From assembly GCA_946403855.1 (NCBI GenBank), contig CAMJBH010000001.1, positions 149,077-213,076 of the forward strand: 64,000 bases of DNA, read 5' to 3'. Of this stretch, positions 26,289 through 35,413 are shown piece by piece. The translations under genes were made by a program, and so were the position numbers. Each line of letters starts with the position of its first letter. Within the stretch, counting starts at the first letter, position 1. The notes under the pieces are model-generated. The model was given only the letters and a program-made list of their open reading frames with translations, was not told the DNA's origin and made no database searches. This DNA comes from an uncultured Bacteroidales bacterium. Lineage in GTDB: Bacteria > Bacteroidota > Bacteroidia > Bacteroidales > UBA932.

Positions 26289-27323
26289 TTATTTGACACG
26301 GATCTTGCGGCCGAGGCTCAAAATGGTAGTGGGCTTGAGGCCGCTGTTGAGAGAGCAGATCTTGGACACTGTGGTACCGTACTTCTTGGCGATTCCGGAA
26401 AGCGTATCTCCGGAACGGATGGTATGATACTTCATGGCTGCGCGCTCCTTGGCGATACGCTCCTCTTCGGCCTTGATTTGCTCTTCGGTCATGTACAGCT
26501 CTTCCTCGTCGTCTATGGAGTCCGGCACGTAGCTGCTGTAGGGAGAAAGGTAGCTGCGCTTAAGCACAAACACGTTCTTGCGGAGCTCTCCCCTCTCAAA
26601 GTCCACTATCCACTCGGGATCGAAAGCATGGCCGCAGTAACGGGTCTCGAAATGGAGATGCGGGCCGCTGCTGCGCCCAGTGGAGCCGCCCAGACCGAGC
26701 AGGTCGCCGGCGTGGACCCACTGCCCTGGAATCACATCCATACGTGACAGGTGGCCGTAGAGGGTCTCCAGCCCGTTTTCGTGGCGCACCACTATGCACA
26801 GGCCGTAACCCTTGTGCCGCTCAGCCAGACGCACCCGTCCGTCGAAAGCACAATAGACCGGAGTCCCTGTAGGATAGGGCACATCGCAGCCGGTATGCCT
26901 GCGTCCGCGGCGCAGTCCGAATTTAGAAAAGACCTTGCCTTTGTGGGGGCAGACAAAACGGCTCACCGAGTCCACCAGGCAGATGGTCACACGGTAAGGA
27001 ATGCTGTCAAGGGGCGTCCCTACATAGGGATTCACTATATGCTCACGCCAGTCCTCGGTGAACAGGTCGTCCTCGGCAAGAGCCTCGACATTCTTTATCA
27101 GATACCAAGTGTTGTCGTCGCGAAGGACTATCTGCACACGGCCGTCGCCCACATCGAGGGTATCGACCGCCGCCCCTTTGCCTTTGGCAAAAAGGGTAAA
27201 ATCAGGAGTTATATCGTCCGGACGGGTGAGGGTATCGGGAGGCGCGGTGGCCAGGCTGTCGGTCTGGGCCACTGCGAACTTACATAGTATCAGGCTAAGG
27301 ATCAGTACACAAAAACGTTTCAT
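26289..27323 (-). CDS. M23 metallopeptidase with C-terminal LysM
   Basis: 344 residues with a signal peptide (MKRFCVLILSLILCKFAVAQ). The M23 domain (about 130-260) has HTGCDVPYPTG and YGHLSRM, and ends in SGPHLHFE; these give the H-x(n)-D and H-x-H zinc ligands of an active lysostaphin-type endopeptidase. A LysM domain closes the protein (YHTIRSGDTLSGIAKKYG). A Glu-rich stretch (about 275-295) links them. It is predicted to cut peptidoglycan cross-links in the periplasm. Its ATG overlaps the stop of the phosphohexomutase gene (TGATG), so the pair is translationally coupled. Confidence 0.92.
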   Translation of the reverse strand: MKRFCVLILSLILCKFAVAQTDSLATAPPDTLTRPDDITPDFTLFAKGKGAAVDTLDVGDGRVQIVLRDDNTWYLIKNVEALAEDDLFTEDWREHIVNPYVGTPLDSIPYRVTICLVDSVSRFVCPHKGKVFSKFGLRRGRRHTGCDVPYPTGTPVYCAFDGRVRLAERHKGYGLCIVVRHENGLETLYGHLSRMDVIPGQWVHAGDLLGLGGSTGRSSGPHLHFETRYCGHAFDPEWIVDFERGELRKNVFVLKRSYLSPYSSYVPDSIDDEEELYMTEEQIKAEEERIAKERAAMKYHTIRSGDTLSGIAKKYGTTVSKICSLNSGLKPTTILSLGRKIRVK

Positions 27324-28687
27324 CAGGCTCTCACTCCTCCGAATTGTTTCTCAATGATTTCCTGGACTTTGGCAATCTTTTCCTGAAGCACCTCGTCTTT
27401 GGTAGCTTCGCAGATGAAACGAAGATAAGGCTCGGTATTGGACGGCCTGATGTTGAACCACCAGTCGGGAAATTCGGCCCTGTAGCCGTCAAAGTCCATG
27501 AACGCCTCGGCCTTCTCCTGTCCCAGGAAATAATCGCGCACGGCGTCCATTGCGCCCTTCTTGTCATCTACCCGGAAATTGATTTCTCCGGAATTCTTGT
27601 AACGGGCTATCTTGTCTATTTCTCCGCTCAGCGTGAGGCCCTTGGCCTTGAGTGCAGACACGATGCGCAGCACTATGATGGAGGCCAGCATGCCGCTGTC
27701 GGAATAGAAGAAATCTTTGAAATAGTAGTGGCCGGCAAGTTCTCCGCCCCACAGTCCGTCGATTTCGCGAAGTTTGGGAGCAGCGAAGGCACGGCCCACC
27801 CTCCAGGTGTGCATCTCGGCACCGTAGGCCGAAAGGAACTCCCCTACAGCCTTGGAACTGCGGATCTCCTGCAACACTCGGGGGTTCTTTGCTCCGCGTT
27901 CGTCGCAGAAATAGTAGGCCATGAGGGCGATGATAAGGTCGGGAGCCACAAAACGGGCCTTTTCGTCCACGAACATCACCCTGTCGGCGTCGCCGTCATA
28001 GATGACGCCCACGTCTGCCCCGACCTTGCGGACCAGCTGCTTGAGAGGTTCTACATTCTTGGGGATGAGAGGATTGGGCTCATGGTTGGGGAAGCGCCCG
28101 TCCAGGGTATCGAACAAATATGAAGGCTGGTCGCCGTAAATTTGCTTCACGTAGAGGCTGGACATGCCGTTGGAGCAGTCCATGGCAATATTCAGGTTGC
28201 TGTAGTCTCCCTTGAACTTGAGCAGGAAGTCTATATAGTCCTGGCGGATGTCACGCTCGTGCACGCGTCCGGGCACATCGGCCACAGGCGTGGGGCGTCC
28301 TTCGTCTATCCACTGTTTGATCTGGCCCAGGCCGGTGTCCAGACCGACCGGGAGCGCATTCTCACGGGACACTTTCATGCCGTTGTACTCAGCGGGATTG
28401 TGCGAGGCCGTGATCTGCACAGAAGCCTTGAAACCGTAGTTGGCAGTGCCGAAATAGACCATGGGAGTACTGCTCAGACCTACGTCGTAAACGTCTGCTC
28501 CTGCATCGGTTATGCCCTTTAGCAGATAGTCGTGAATCTCCTGTGATGAAGTTCTGCAGTCTCTTCCTACAAGTACTTCCTTTGCACCGAGAAGCCCGGG
28601 GAGAAAGTAGCCCACCTTGTAGGCCGTCTCCTTGTCGAAATCTACGTTATAGATTCCGCGTATGTCATAAGCGTGAAATGCTCCCAT
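27323..28687 (-). CDS. Phosphomannomutase/phosphoglucomutase
   Basis: 454 residues, normal for the alpha-D-phosphohexomutase family. Landmarks in order are TASHNPAEYNGMK with the phosphoserine (near residue 100), DGDADRVMF for Mg2+ (near 236), GGELAGHYYF for sugar binding (near 320) and RPSNTEPYLRF for the phosphate (near 420). It interconverts hexose 1- and 6-phosphates, feeding GDP-mannose or UDP-glucose for envelope glycans. PMM versus PGM preference cannot be told by eye. It is coupled to the downstream M23 peptidase gene. A -7 box TACATTTG precedes it. Confidence 0.92.
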   Translation of the reverse strand: MGAFHAYDIRGIYNVDFDKETAYKVGYFLPGLLGAKEVLVGRDCRTSSQEIHDYLLKGITDAGADVYDVGLSSTPMVYFGTANYGFKASVQITASHNPAEYNGMKVSRENALPVGLDTGLGQIKQWIDEGRPTPVADVPGRVHERDIRQDYIDFLLKFKGDYSNLNIAMDCSNGMSSLYVKQIYGDQPSYLFDTLDGRFPNHEPNPLIPKNVEPLKQLVRKVGADVGVIYDGDADRVMFVDEKARFVAPDLIIALMAYYFCDERGAKNPRVLQEIRSSKAVGEFLSAYGAEMHTWRVGRAFAAPKLREIDGLWGGELAGHYYFKDFFYSDSGMLASIIVLRIVSALKAKGLTLSGEIDKIARYKNSGEINFRVDDKKGAMDAVRDYFLGQEKAEAFMDFDGYRAEFPDWWFNIRPSNTEPYLRFICEATKDEVLQEKIAKVQEIIEKQFGGVRA

Positions 28688-28711
28688 AATATTAAAACTT
28701 TACGTATCCAA

Positions 28712-28719
28712 CAAATGTA
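28712..28719 (-). promoter_or_regulatory. -7 element for the phosphohexomutase gene
   Basis: TACATTTG on the minus strand, 24 nt before ATG 28687. No -33 TTTG at the usual distance. Confidence 0.45.
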
Positions 28720-28748
28720 AGAAAAAAAATTCACAGTTCCGCAATGTA

Positions 28749-28825
28749 CGGATAATAAACTGCTACGCTACGGAGCCCTTTTGTCTATGTTTTACGGGCT
28801 CCGTAGCGCAGCAGTTTATTATCCG
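28749..28825 (-). terminator. 30-bp hairpin ending the purine cluster
   Basis: Arms 28749-28778 and 28796-28825 pair with one mismatch; the loop is 17 nt. It begins 1 nt past the folD stop. On the minus strand a T8 run follows about 19 nt later. It is probably the cluster's terminator. Confidence 0.75.
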
Positions 28826-28826
28826 C

Positions 28827-29675
28827 CTATTGCCTGGCCTTGAAGCAGCGGATTGTGTTTTTCATCAGCATGGCGATGGTCATGGGCCCCACTCCTCCGG
28901 GGACAGGGGTTATCCAGGAGGCCTTTTCGGCGCAGGAAGCAAAGTCCACGTCCCCGCAAAGCTTCCCTTCTGCAGTGCGGTTGATGCCCACGTCTATCAC
29001 TATTGCGCCCGGCTTGAGCATCTCGCCCGTGATGAGACCGGGCCTGCCCACCGCAGCCACCAGAATGTCGGCCTGACGGGTTACCGAAGCAAGATCTGCC
29101 GTACGGGAATGCGCTATGACCACCGTGGCATTACGGTCCAGAAGCAATTTGGCTACTGGCTTCCCCACAATATTGCTGCGTCCCACGACCACTGCGGTTT
29201 TACCGCAGATTTCCGTTTCCGTGCTGTCGAGGAGCCGCATCACTCCGGCAGGAGTGCACGGAACGATGCAGTCTTTCCCGAGCCACAGGCCGGACACGTT
29301 GGACGGATGGAAGCCGTCCACATCCTTCTCGGGCGCTATGGCATAAATCACTTTTTCTTCATCGATATGCTTCGGGAGCGGCAGCTGGACCAGGATTCCG
29401 TCCACTGCATCATCGGCATTCAGTTCCGCGATGCGCTCCAGAAGCGCAGCTTCGGAGACATCCGCCGGAAGCTCGATAAGCCGCGATTCCATTCCTGTGT
29501 AGGCGGCCGCCTTCACCTTGTTGCGGACATACACCTGACTGGCGGGGTTTTCGCCCACAATGATCACGCACAGGCATGGCTTGCGGCCATACTTTGCCTC
29601 AAGTTCTATAACTTCCGAGCGCACTTCGTCCTTGACGACGGCACTCAGTGCCTTTCCATCCAGTATCTCTGCCAT
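28827..29675 (-). CDS. folD: Methylenetetrahydrofolate dehydrogenase/cyclohydrolase
   Basis: 282 residues from ATG 29675 (MAEILDGKALS). It has the conserved YVRNKVKAAAYTGM stretch with the catalytic Lys, QLPLPKHID, PEKDVDGFHP, PCTPAGVM, the NADP-binding VVGRSNIVGKPVA and the PVPGGVGPMTIAML signature. It oxidises 5,10-methylene-THF and hydrolyses the product to 10-formyl-THF in the cytoplasm. That product is the one-carbon donor for PurN and PurH encoded just upstream, which explains its place as last gene of the purine cluster. The start is 1 nt past the purD stop. Confidence 0.97.
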   Translation of the reverse strand: MAEILDGKALSAVVKDEVRSEVIELEAKYGRKPCLCVIIVGENPASQVYVRNKVKAAAYTGMESRLIELPADVSEAALLERIAELNADDAVDGILVQLPLPKHIDEEKVIYAIAPEKDVDGFHPSNVSGLWLGKDCIVPCTPAGVMRLLDSTETEICGKTAVVVGRSNIVGKPVAKLLLDRNATVVIAHSRTADLASVTRQADILVAAVGRPGLITGEMLKPGAIVIDVGINRTAEGKLCGDVDFASCAEKASWITPVPGGVGPMTIAMLMKNTIRCFKARQ

Positions 29676-29676
29676 A

Positions 29677-30924
29677 TTACTCATCCAGCGCACAATGCGC
29701 TATGTCTTTTCGGTAAAACAAATTGTCGCACTTCACCTTCTCCACTTCACGATACACATTTTCTCGTGCCCGGGCCACGTCTTCCCCGCTGCCGACAACC
29801 ATCAGGACGCGGCCGCCTGCCGTGACAAGGCGTCCGTCACGCAAGGCGGTTCCCATGTGGTAAACCTTGGTTCCTACGCCCTCCAGGCCAATTTCGAAGC
29901 CTTTTTCATACTTGCCGGGGTATCCTTTGGACGCGAGCACCACGCCGAGGGTCACCCCATCCCTCCAGACCGGCTGCGATGCGGGACGGCCCGATGCCAC
30001 CGCATCAAAGATATCGAAAATATCACTTTCCAACAAAGGAAGCACCACTTCGGTCTCGGGATCGCCGAACCTGGCGTTGAACTCAATGACCTTTATGCCG
30101 TCTGGCGTTTTCATGAGGCCTCCATAGAGCACTCCGCTCAGCGGGCAGCCTTTTGCAGCCATTGCCGCGGCGGTCTTGCACATTATGTTCTTGAAAGCAA
30201 ACTCCCTGTCCTCTTCGGTGATAAACGGAAGGCCGGTATAAGCGCCCATCCCGCCGGTGTTGGGACCTTCGTCACCGTCGAAAGCCCTCTTATGGTCTTG
30301 AGAAAGAGGCATGGGATAGACCCTGTCGCCGTCCACGAAGCAGAGAAATGAAAACTCCGGCCCGGACAGATAGTCCTCGATCACTACCTTTCCCTTGCCG
30401 AAGGTGGCATCGAGCAGCATATCGGAAAGCGCGGCACGGGCCTGGGCGGAATCCTGCGCAATGACTACCCCTTTGCCGGCAGCCAGCCCGTCATACTTGA
30501 TGACAGCCGGGAAAGGCCGGCCGCACACATACTCAAGGGCCTCATCATAGGAATCGAAGCTCTTGTACGCAGCGGTGGGAATGCCATATTCGGCCATAAG
30601 TTCCTTAGCGAATTCCTTGGAGCTCTCGATACGGGTAGCAGCTTTCGTGTGTCCGAATATCTTGAGCCCGGACGCGCGGAAAGCATCCACTATGCCTGCG
30701 GCCAGCGAAGCTTCCGGTCCCACTACCGTGAGGTCGATCCGATTTTCGAGCGCGAAAGCCTTCAGGCCTTCCACATCGGTATCCTTAAGGCCCACGTTTA
30801 CGGCCTGCTCCCCTATTCCGGCGTTGCCAGGAGCACAATAGATTGTGTCCACCTGCGGGCTGCGGCTCAGCGCATCCACTATTGCATGCTCACGGCCTCC
30901 GGAGCCTACTACAAGTACTTTCAT
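29677..30924 (-). CDS. purD: Phosphoribosylamine-glycine ligase (GAR synthetase)
   Basis: 415 residues from ATG 30924 (MKVLVVGSGGREHAIVDAL), the canonical start. The ATP-grasp core has FPAVIKYDGLAAGKGV, the LSGPEFSFLCF strand and the MGAYTGLP loop. The C-terminal EFNARFGDPETEVVLPLL holds the metal ligands. It joins glycine to phosphoribosylamine, the second step of purine synthesis. Since phosphoribosylamine is unstable and comes from PurF, it is noteworthy that the PurF encoded four genes upstream looks unable to use glutamine. Gap to purH is 4 nt. Confidence 0.97.
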   Translation of the reverse strand: MKVLVVGSGGREHAIVDALSRSPQVDTIYCAPGNAGIGEQAVNVGLKDTDVEGLKAFALENRIDLTVVGPEASLAAGIVDAFRASGLKIFGHTKAATRIESSKEFAKELMAEYGIPTAAYKSFDSYDEALEYVCGRPFPAVIKYDGLAAGKGVVIAQDSAQARAALSDMLLDATFGKGKVVIEDYLSGPEFSFLCFVDGDRVYPMPLSQDHKRAFDGDEGPNTGGMGAYTGLPFITEEDREFAFKNIMCKTAAAMAAKGCPLSGVLYGGLMKTPDGIKVIEFNARFGDPETEVVLPLLESDIFDIFDAVASGRPASQPVWRDGVTLGVVLASKGYPGKYEKGFEIGLEGVGTKVYHMGTALRDGRLVTAGGRVLMVVGSGEDVARARENVYREVEKVKCDNLFYRKDIAHCALDE

Positions 30925-30928
30925 ATTA

Positions 30929-32458
30929 TCAGTGTTTAAAATGGCGTACGCCTGTGAACAGCATGACAATACCGAGCTCATCGGCCTTGGCTATGGCTTC
31001 GGCGTCGCGTATGCTGCCTCCGGGCTGCACAATGGCACATACACCGTACTGTGCGGCGAGGGCTACCGTGTCGTCAAACGGCAGGAAACCGTCCGAGGCC
31101 AGAATGAGGCCTTCGGTGAAGCCGGCTGCACGGGCCTCTTCCAGAGCTATATGGGCGGACCCCACACGGTTTGTCTGGCCGGCGCCTATGCCTATGGTGT
31201 GGCCGTCGCGCACAACCGCTATCGCATTGGATTTGACGTGCTTGACTATCTTCCAGCCGAACTCCAGGTCTTTCATCATCGCTTCTGTCGGACGCTTTTG
31301 GGTGACGCACATTTGGGCGGACACAGCCTCAACCTGAGTGTCAAGCTGCTGCACCAGCAGACCGCCGGCAACTCCGACATACTGCGGAACGGGTGCGTCC
31401 GAAGGGGTCATATCCACCTTGAGCACGCGAAGGTTCTTTTTGGCGGAAAGTATTTCCAGGGCCTCGGGGGTGTATGAAGGAGCAATCACAATCTCCAGGA
31501 ATATGGGTTTCATGCCCAGAGCCACCTCTGCGGTAAGTTCCCTGTTCACTCCCACGATGCCTCCGTAAATGCTCACTTTGTCTGCCTCGTAAGCCGCCTG
31601 CCAGGCCTCTTCTATAGTGGCTCCAACCGCAGCGCCGCAGGGATTCATGTGCTTGAGCGCGAGGCAGAAAGGCTCGCTGAAATCGCGGAGCACGTTAAGG
31701 GCCGCGTTGGCATCCTGTATGTTATTATAAGACAGCTCCTTGCCCTGTATCTGCTCGGCAAATGCAAGAGAATAAGGCACAGGCTTCATGTCCGAATAGA
31801 AGGCTGCCTGCTGATGGGGGTTCTCTCCATAGCGGAGGCTCTGCTTGAAGTCGAATTCCAGGAACAGCTTTTCGGGAAGCCCGGCCTGGGCACGCATATA
31901 AGTAGCAATGCAGCTGTCGTATTCGGCCGTGTGGGTATATGCCTTGGCGGACAGCTTAAGGCGGGTTGCGTCTGAAGTCTTGCCGCTGACGCGGAGTTCC
32001 GAAAGCACTGCGTCGTAATCGGACGGATCGCAGACGATGGTGACATCTTTCCAGTTCTTGGCCGCCGAACGCACCATGGACGGACCGCCGATGTCGATGT
32101 TCTCTATCGCATCTTCAAGTGTCACGCCCTCCTTGGCTATGGTCTGGCGGAACGGGTACAGGTTCACGCACACAAGGTCGATTGTCTCTATACCGTTCTC
32201 GGCAAGGGTTTCCATGTGCGCAGGTATGTCCCTGCGGGCCAGGATGCCGCCGTGCACCTTGGGGTGCAAGGTCTTGACTCGGCCGTCCAGAATCTCCGGG
32301 AAGCCGGTGACTTCACTGATGCCTATGGTCTTCACGCCTTCGCTCTCAAGAAGCTTCTGAGTGCCTCCAGTTGCTATTATTTCCCATCCAAGTTCAGCAA
32401 GGCCCTTCACGAAGGGCACCAGGCCTGTCTTGTCGCTTACGCTTACTAACGCTCTCAT
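30929..32458 (-). CDS. purH: Bifunctional AICAR transformylase/IMP cyclohydrolase
   Basis: 509 residues, normal length. The N-terminal MGS-like cyclohydrolase domain (ALVSVSDKTGLVPFV, GRVKTLHPKVHGGIL) is followed by the AICAR formyltransferase domain (LRYGENPHQQAAFY, KHMNPCGAAV, SDGFLPFDD, QPGGSIRDAE). It carries out the last two steps to IMP using 10-formyl-THF. Its ATG overlaps the purN stop by 4 nt (ATGA). Confidence 0.97.
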   Translation of the reverse strand: MRALVSVSDKTGLVPFVKGLAELGWEIIATGGTQKLLESEGVKTIGISEVTGFPEILDGRVKTLHPKVHGGILARRDIPAHMETLAENGIETIDLVCVNLYPFRQTIAKEGVTLEDAIENIDIGGPSMVRSAAKNWKDVTIVCDPSDYDAVLSELRVSGKTSDATRLKLSAKAYTHTAEYDSCIATYMRAQAGLPEKLFLEFDFKQSLRYGENPHQQAAFYSDMKPVPYSLAFAEQIQGKELSYNNIQDANAALNVLRDFSEPFCLALKHMNPCGAAVGATIEEAWQAAYEADKVSIYGGIVGVNRELTAEVALGMKPIFLEIVIAPSYTPEALEILSAKKNLRVLKVDMTPSDAPVPQYVGVAGGLLVQQLDTQVEAVSAQMCVTQKRPTEAMMKDLEFGWKIVKHVKSNAIAVVRDGHTIGIGAGQTNRVGSAHIALEEARAAGFTEGLILASDGFLPFDDTVALAAQYGVCAIVQPGGSIRDAEAIAKADELGIVMLFTGVRHFKH

Positions 32459-33015
32459 TTTATCAATTTTGCTATTGTTTCAACGTATAACTGATGTTCT
32501 ATCTTCTGTCCTATCCGGTGGACCTCTTCCGGGTCGTCGCCATCGTACTCAAAAGCCTTCTGGGCTATAATCTTGCCGCCGTCGAGGTCGGAATTCACCC
32601 AATGGATGCTGATGCCGTACACCTTGACACCATATTCTACCGCCTGCTCCACCGCGTGGGCGCCCTTGAAGGCAGGAAGCAGGGACGGATGAATATTGAT
32701 AATGCGTCCTTCATATGCTCCCAGCAGCACATCCCCCACTATCCTCATGTAGCCGGCAAGGCAGACAAGATCCACTCCGGCCTCATCCAGCAGACGAACT
32801 ATTTCGGTCTCGAATGCCGCTTTCGAAGGGTAGTCTTTAGGCGAAAAAACGAATGACGGTATGCCTCTGTCCGCAGCCTTTCCAACCACTGCGGCAGAAG
32901 GCTTGTCGCACACCATCAGCACAACGGAGGCATCCAGCCTGCCGTCGGCACAAGCATCGGCTATGGCCTCGAAATTACTGCCTGTCCCGCTTGCGAATAC
33001 TGCCAGTTTCTTCAT
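32455..33015 (-). CDS. purN: Phosphoribosylglycinamide formyltransferase
   Basis: 186 residues from ATG 33015 (MKKLAVFASGTGSNFEAI). Catalytic residues are in place: the Asn and His of INIHPSLLPAF, and the Asp of HWVNSDLDGGKII. It formylates GAR with 10-formyl-THF supplied by FolD. The presence of PurN means the formate-dependent PurT is not needed. It overlaps purH by 4 nt and lies 9 nt after purM. Confidence 0.96.
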   Translation of the reverse strand: MKKLAVFASGTGSNFEAIADACADGRLDASVVLMVCDKPSAAVVGKAADRGIPSFVFSPKDYPSKAAFETEIVRLLDEAGVDLVCLAGYMRIVGDVLLGAYEGRIINIHPSLLPAFKGAHAVEQAVEYGVKVYGISIHWVNSDLDGGKIIAQKAFEYDGDDPEEVHRIGQKIEHQLYVETIAKLIK

Positions 33016-33024
33016 GAAGCTCAA

Positions 33025-34050
33025 CTACTTAATGACAACTCCAGGGCAATCTGTGACACGTCCTATGACAGAGGCTTTCTCGCCGCATGCTTGGAGAATC
33101 GATATCGCTTTATCTGCTTCCGCCTCATCCAGCACGGCCACCATTCCTATGCCCATGTTGAAGATGTTGAACATTTCGCGGTGAGGCACCGCCCCCCATT
33201 TCTCAAGCATGCGGAAAACCGGTAGTATTTCCCAGCTACCTTCCTGAATCTCAAGGCCTTGGCCTTCATGCAGGACCCGTGGGATATTCTCGTCGAATCC
33301 GCCTCCGGTAATGTGACAGATACCATGCACGTCGCATTCGCGTATGACCTGCAGCATCTGCCTAACATAGATTTTGGTAGGGGTCAGGAGTACGTCGCCG
33401 AGCAGCCTTCCTCCGAACTCGGGTATGACATCGGTATAGGACAGGCCGGCATCGGCAACAATCTTGCGCACAAGGCTGAAGCCGTTGGAGTGCACACCGC
33501 TGGAGGCAACACCCACCAGCACATCTCCGGTCCGGACTTTGGAACCATCTATAAGCTTGGACTTTTCGACCACTCCCGTGGTGTAGCCGGCGATGTCATA
33601 TTCCCCGTCAGCGTACATTCCGGGCATCTCGGCCGTCTCTCCTCCCACCAGGGCACATCCGGCCTGGCGGCAACCTTCCGCCACTCCGGCAACGATGGCC
33701 TCAACCTTCGAAGGCACATTGTGTCCGAGGGCCACATAATCCAGGAAGATGAGCGGCTCCGCGCCCTGCGCCAGCACGTCGTTCACGCACATAGCCACGG
33801 CATCGATACCTATCGTGTCGTGCTTGTCCATGGCAAAGGCTATTTTGAGCTTGGTGCCCACTCCGTCGGTGCCGCTGACAAGCACAGGTTCTTTGATATT
33901 CAGGGCGGAGAGGTCGAACATGCCTCCGAAAGAGCCGATGTTTCCCATGGAGCCGGGGCGCACCGTAGATGCGACATGCTGCTTTATCCTCCTTACAACC
34001 TCATAGCCGGCTTCGAGGTTCACGCCGGCCTTTTCGTAAGACTGTGCCAT
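33025..34050 (-). CDS. purM: Phosphoribosylformylglycinamidine cyclo-ligase (AIR synthetase)
   Basis: 341 residues, the standard length. Conserved blocks: [74 protein letters not shown] and the [11 protein letters not shown]-terminal motif. It closes the imidazole ring of AIR with ATP hydrolysis. The gap to purF is 2 nt. Confidence 0.97.
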   Translation of the reverse strand: MAQSYEKAGVNLEAGYEVVRRIKQHVASTVRPGSMGNIGSFGGMFDLSALNIKEPVLVSGTDGVGTKLKIAFAMDKHDTIGIDAVAMCVNDVLAQGAEPLIFLDYVALGHNVPSKVEAIVAGVAEGCRQAGCALVGGETAEMPGMYADGEYDIAGYTTGVVEKSKLIDGSKVRTGDVLVGVASSGVHSNGFSLVRKIVADAGLSYTDVIPEFGGRLLGDVLLTPTKIYVRQMLQVIRECDVHGICHITGGGFDENIPRVLHEGQGLEIQEGSWEILPVFRMLEKWGAVPHREMFNIFNMGIGMVAVLDEAEADKAISILQACGEKASVIGRVTDCPGVVIK

Positions 34051-34052
34051 GA

Positions 34053-35411
34053 TTATTCTTTGATGATATTATCGTCGTACAACAATGTAGGGTATTCTCC
34101 GGTAAAACATGCCTGGCATGGATCGGCGCAGCCGAAGCAGGAGTCACGGGTAGATTCCGGACTCAGGTAGCCCAGCGAATCGGCCTCTATGGCCTTGCAG
34201 GCCTCCTCGAGGGTGCGGTGCGAACAGAGCAGTTCCTCGGGTGTGGAGGTGTCCACTCCATAATGGCAGGTAAAACGCATCATGGGACTTGCAATTCGCA
34301 CATGCACCTGCGCGGCTCCGGCTTCGCGGAGAAGCTTCACTATCTTCAGGCAGGTGGTGCCGCGCACGATGGAATCATCCACAAGGGCGATGCGCTTGCC
34401 GTTCACAATGCTGCGCACGGGCGAGAGCTTCATCTTGACACCGAGCTCGCGCATGCTCTGGACGGGCTGGATGAAGGTCCTTCCCACATATTTATGTTTG
34501 ACCAGGCCCATTTCGAAGGGAATCCCGCTCTCCTCGGCATAGCCGATTGCGGCGCTCAGTCCCGACTCGGGTACGCCCACAACTATATCCGCATCCGCCG
34601 GACACTCCCGGTACAGGCGGCGCCCCGCTTCTTTGCGGTAGGCATGCACATTACAGCCGTCGATATCGCTGTCGGGGCGTGCGAAATAGATATAATCCAT
34701 AGCACACATGCGGTGGCGCGAGAAACGGGAGTAAAGGGTGCTGCGCAGTCCGTTTTCATCGAACGACACTATCTCGCCGGGCTGAACGTCACGGATAAAT
34801 TCAGCCCCCATGATGCCGAATGCGCAGGACTCGCTGCTCACCACGTAGCCGTCGCCCAAGCGTCCGATGCAGAGCGGCTTGATGCCGTATTTGTCGCGGC
34901 AAGCGTAAACGCGGCTGCGGGTCATGATGACGAAGGAAAAACCTCCCTCCATCATGTTAAGCGCCTTTACGATGCGTTCTATGCGGTCTTCGTTGTAGTT
35001 TTTCTTGATAAGGTGCGCAAGCAGTTCACTGTCGGTATCGGTCTGGAAGATTGTCCCATGCTTCTCGAGATAATCGGCGATCTGCCTGGAGTTCACCAGA
35101 TTTCCTTCGCCGGCGACGACGAAGTTCCCGCTCTTGTGGCGGAAAAACAGAGGCTCCACATTCTCGGGTCCGGCGCTGGAGGCATTTGCATACTTCACGC
35201 TGCCGACCCCCATATAGCCCTTGAGGCCGGATACCTGCCCGTTCGTAAAAATTTCGCTCAGCAGGCCCTGGCCACGATAGCGGTAAGACTTCCCGTTTTC
35301 GTCGAAGGTGGCTATTCCGCCGCCTTCCTGTCCCCGGTGCTGCAGATTGTGGAGACCGTAATAAATGTAGGTAGAAGCGTCTTTGACGCCATATACTGCA
35401 AGTACACCCAT
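34053..35411 (-). CDS. purF: Amidophosphoribosyltransferase with degenerate glutaminase site
   Basis: 452 residues, aligning by eye with the Bacillus-type Fe-S PurF along its length ([18 protein letters not shown] loop [13 protein letters not shown]; cluster ligands in [24 protein letters not shown] and [12 protein letters not shown]). PurF makes phosphoribosylamine from PRPP and glutamine. The usual nucleophile, Cys1 (CGVFG...), is replaced by the start codon itself: the protein begins MGVLAVYG. No Cys codon lies in frame upstream before the purC stop region. Glutamine-site Arg73 is Lys73 (GSVKYANA), and the Asn of HNGNL is Glu102 (GEGNL); Asp127 is kept. The synthase half looks intact. I predict an ammonia-dependent enzyme or one needing a partner glutaminase. 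Confidence 0.93.
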   Translation of the reverse strand: MGVLAVYGVKDASTYIYYGLHNLQHRGQEGGGIATFDENGKSYRYRGQGLLSEIFTNGQVSGLKGYMGVGSVKYANASSAGPENVEPLFFRHKSGNFVVAGEGNLVNSRQIADYLEKHGTIFQTDTDSELLAHLIKKNYNEDRIERIVKALNMMEGGFSFVIMTRSRVYACRDKYGIKPLCIGRLGDGYVVSSESCAFGIMGAEFIRDVQPGEIVSFDENGLRSTLYSRFSRHRMCAMDYIYFARPDSDIDGCNVHAYRKEAGRRLYRECPADADIVVGVPESGLSAAIGYAEESGIPFEMGLVKHKYVGRTFIQPVQSMRELGVKMKLSPVRSIVNGKRIALVDDSIVRGTTCLKIVKLLREAGAAQVHVRIASPMMRFTCHYGVDTSTPEELLCSHRTLEEACKAIEADSLGYLSPESTRDSCFGCADPCQACFTGEYPTLLYDDNIIKE

Positions 35412-35413
35412 AT

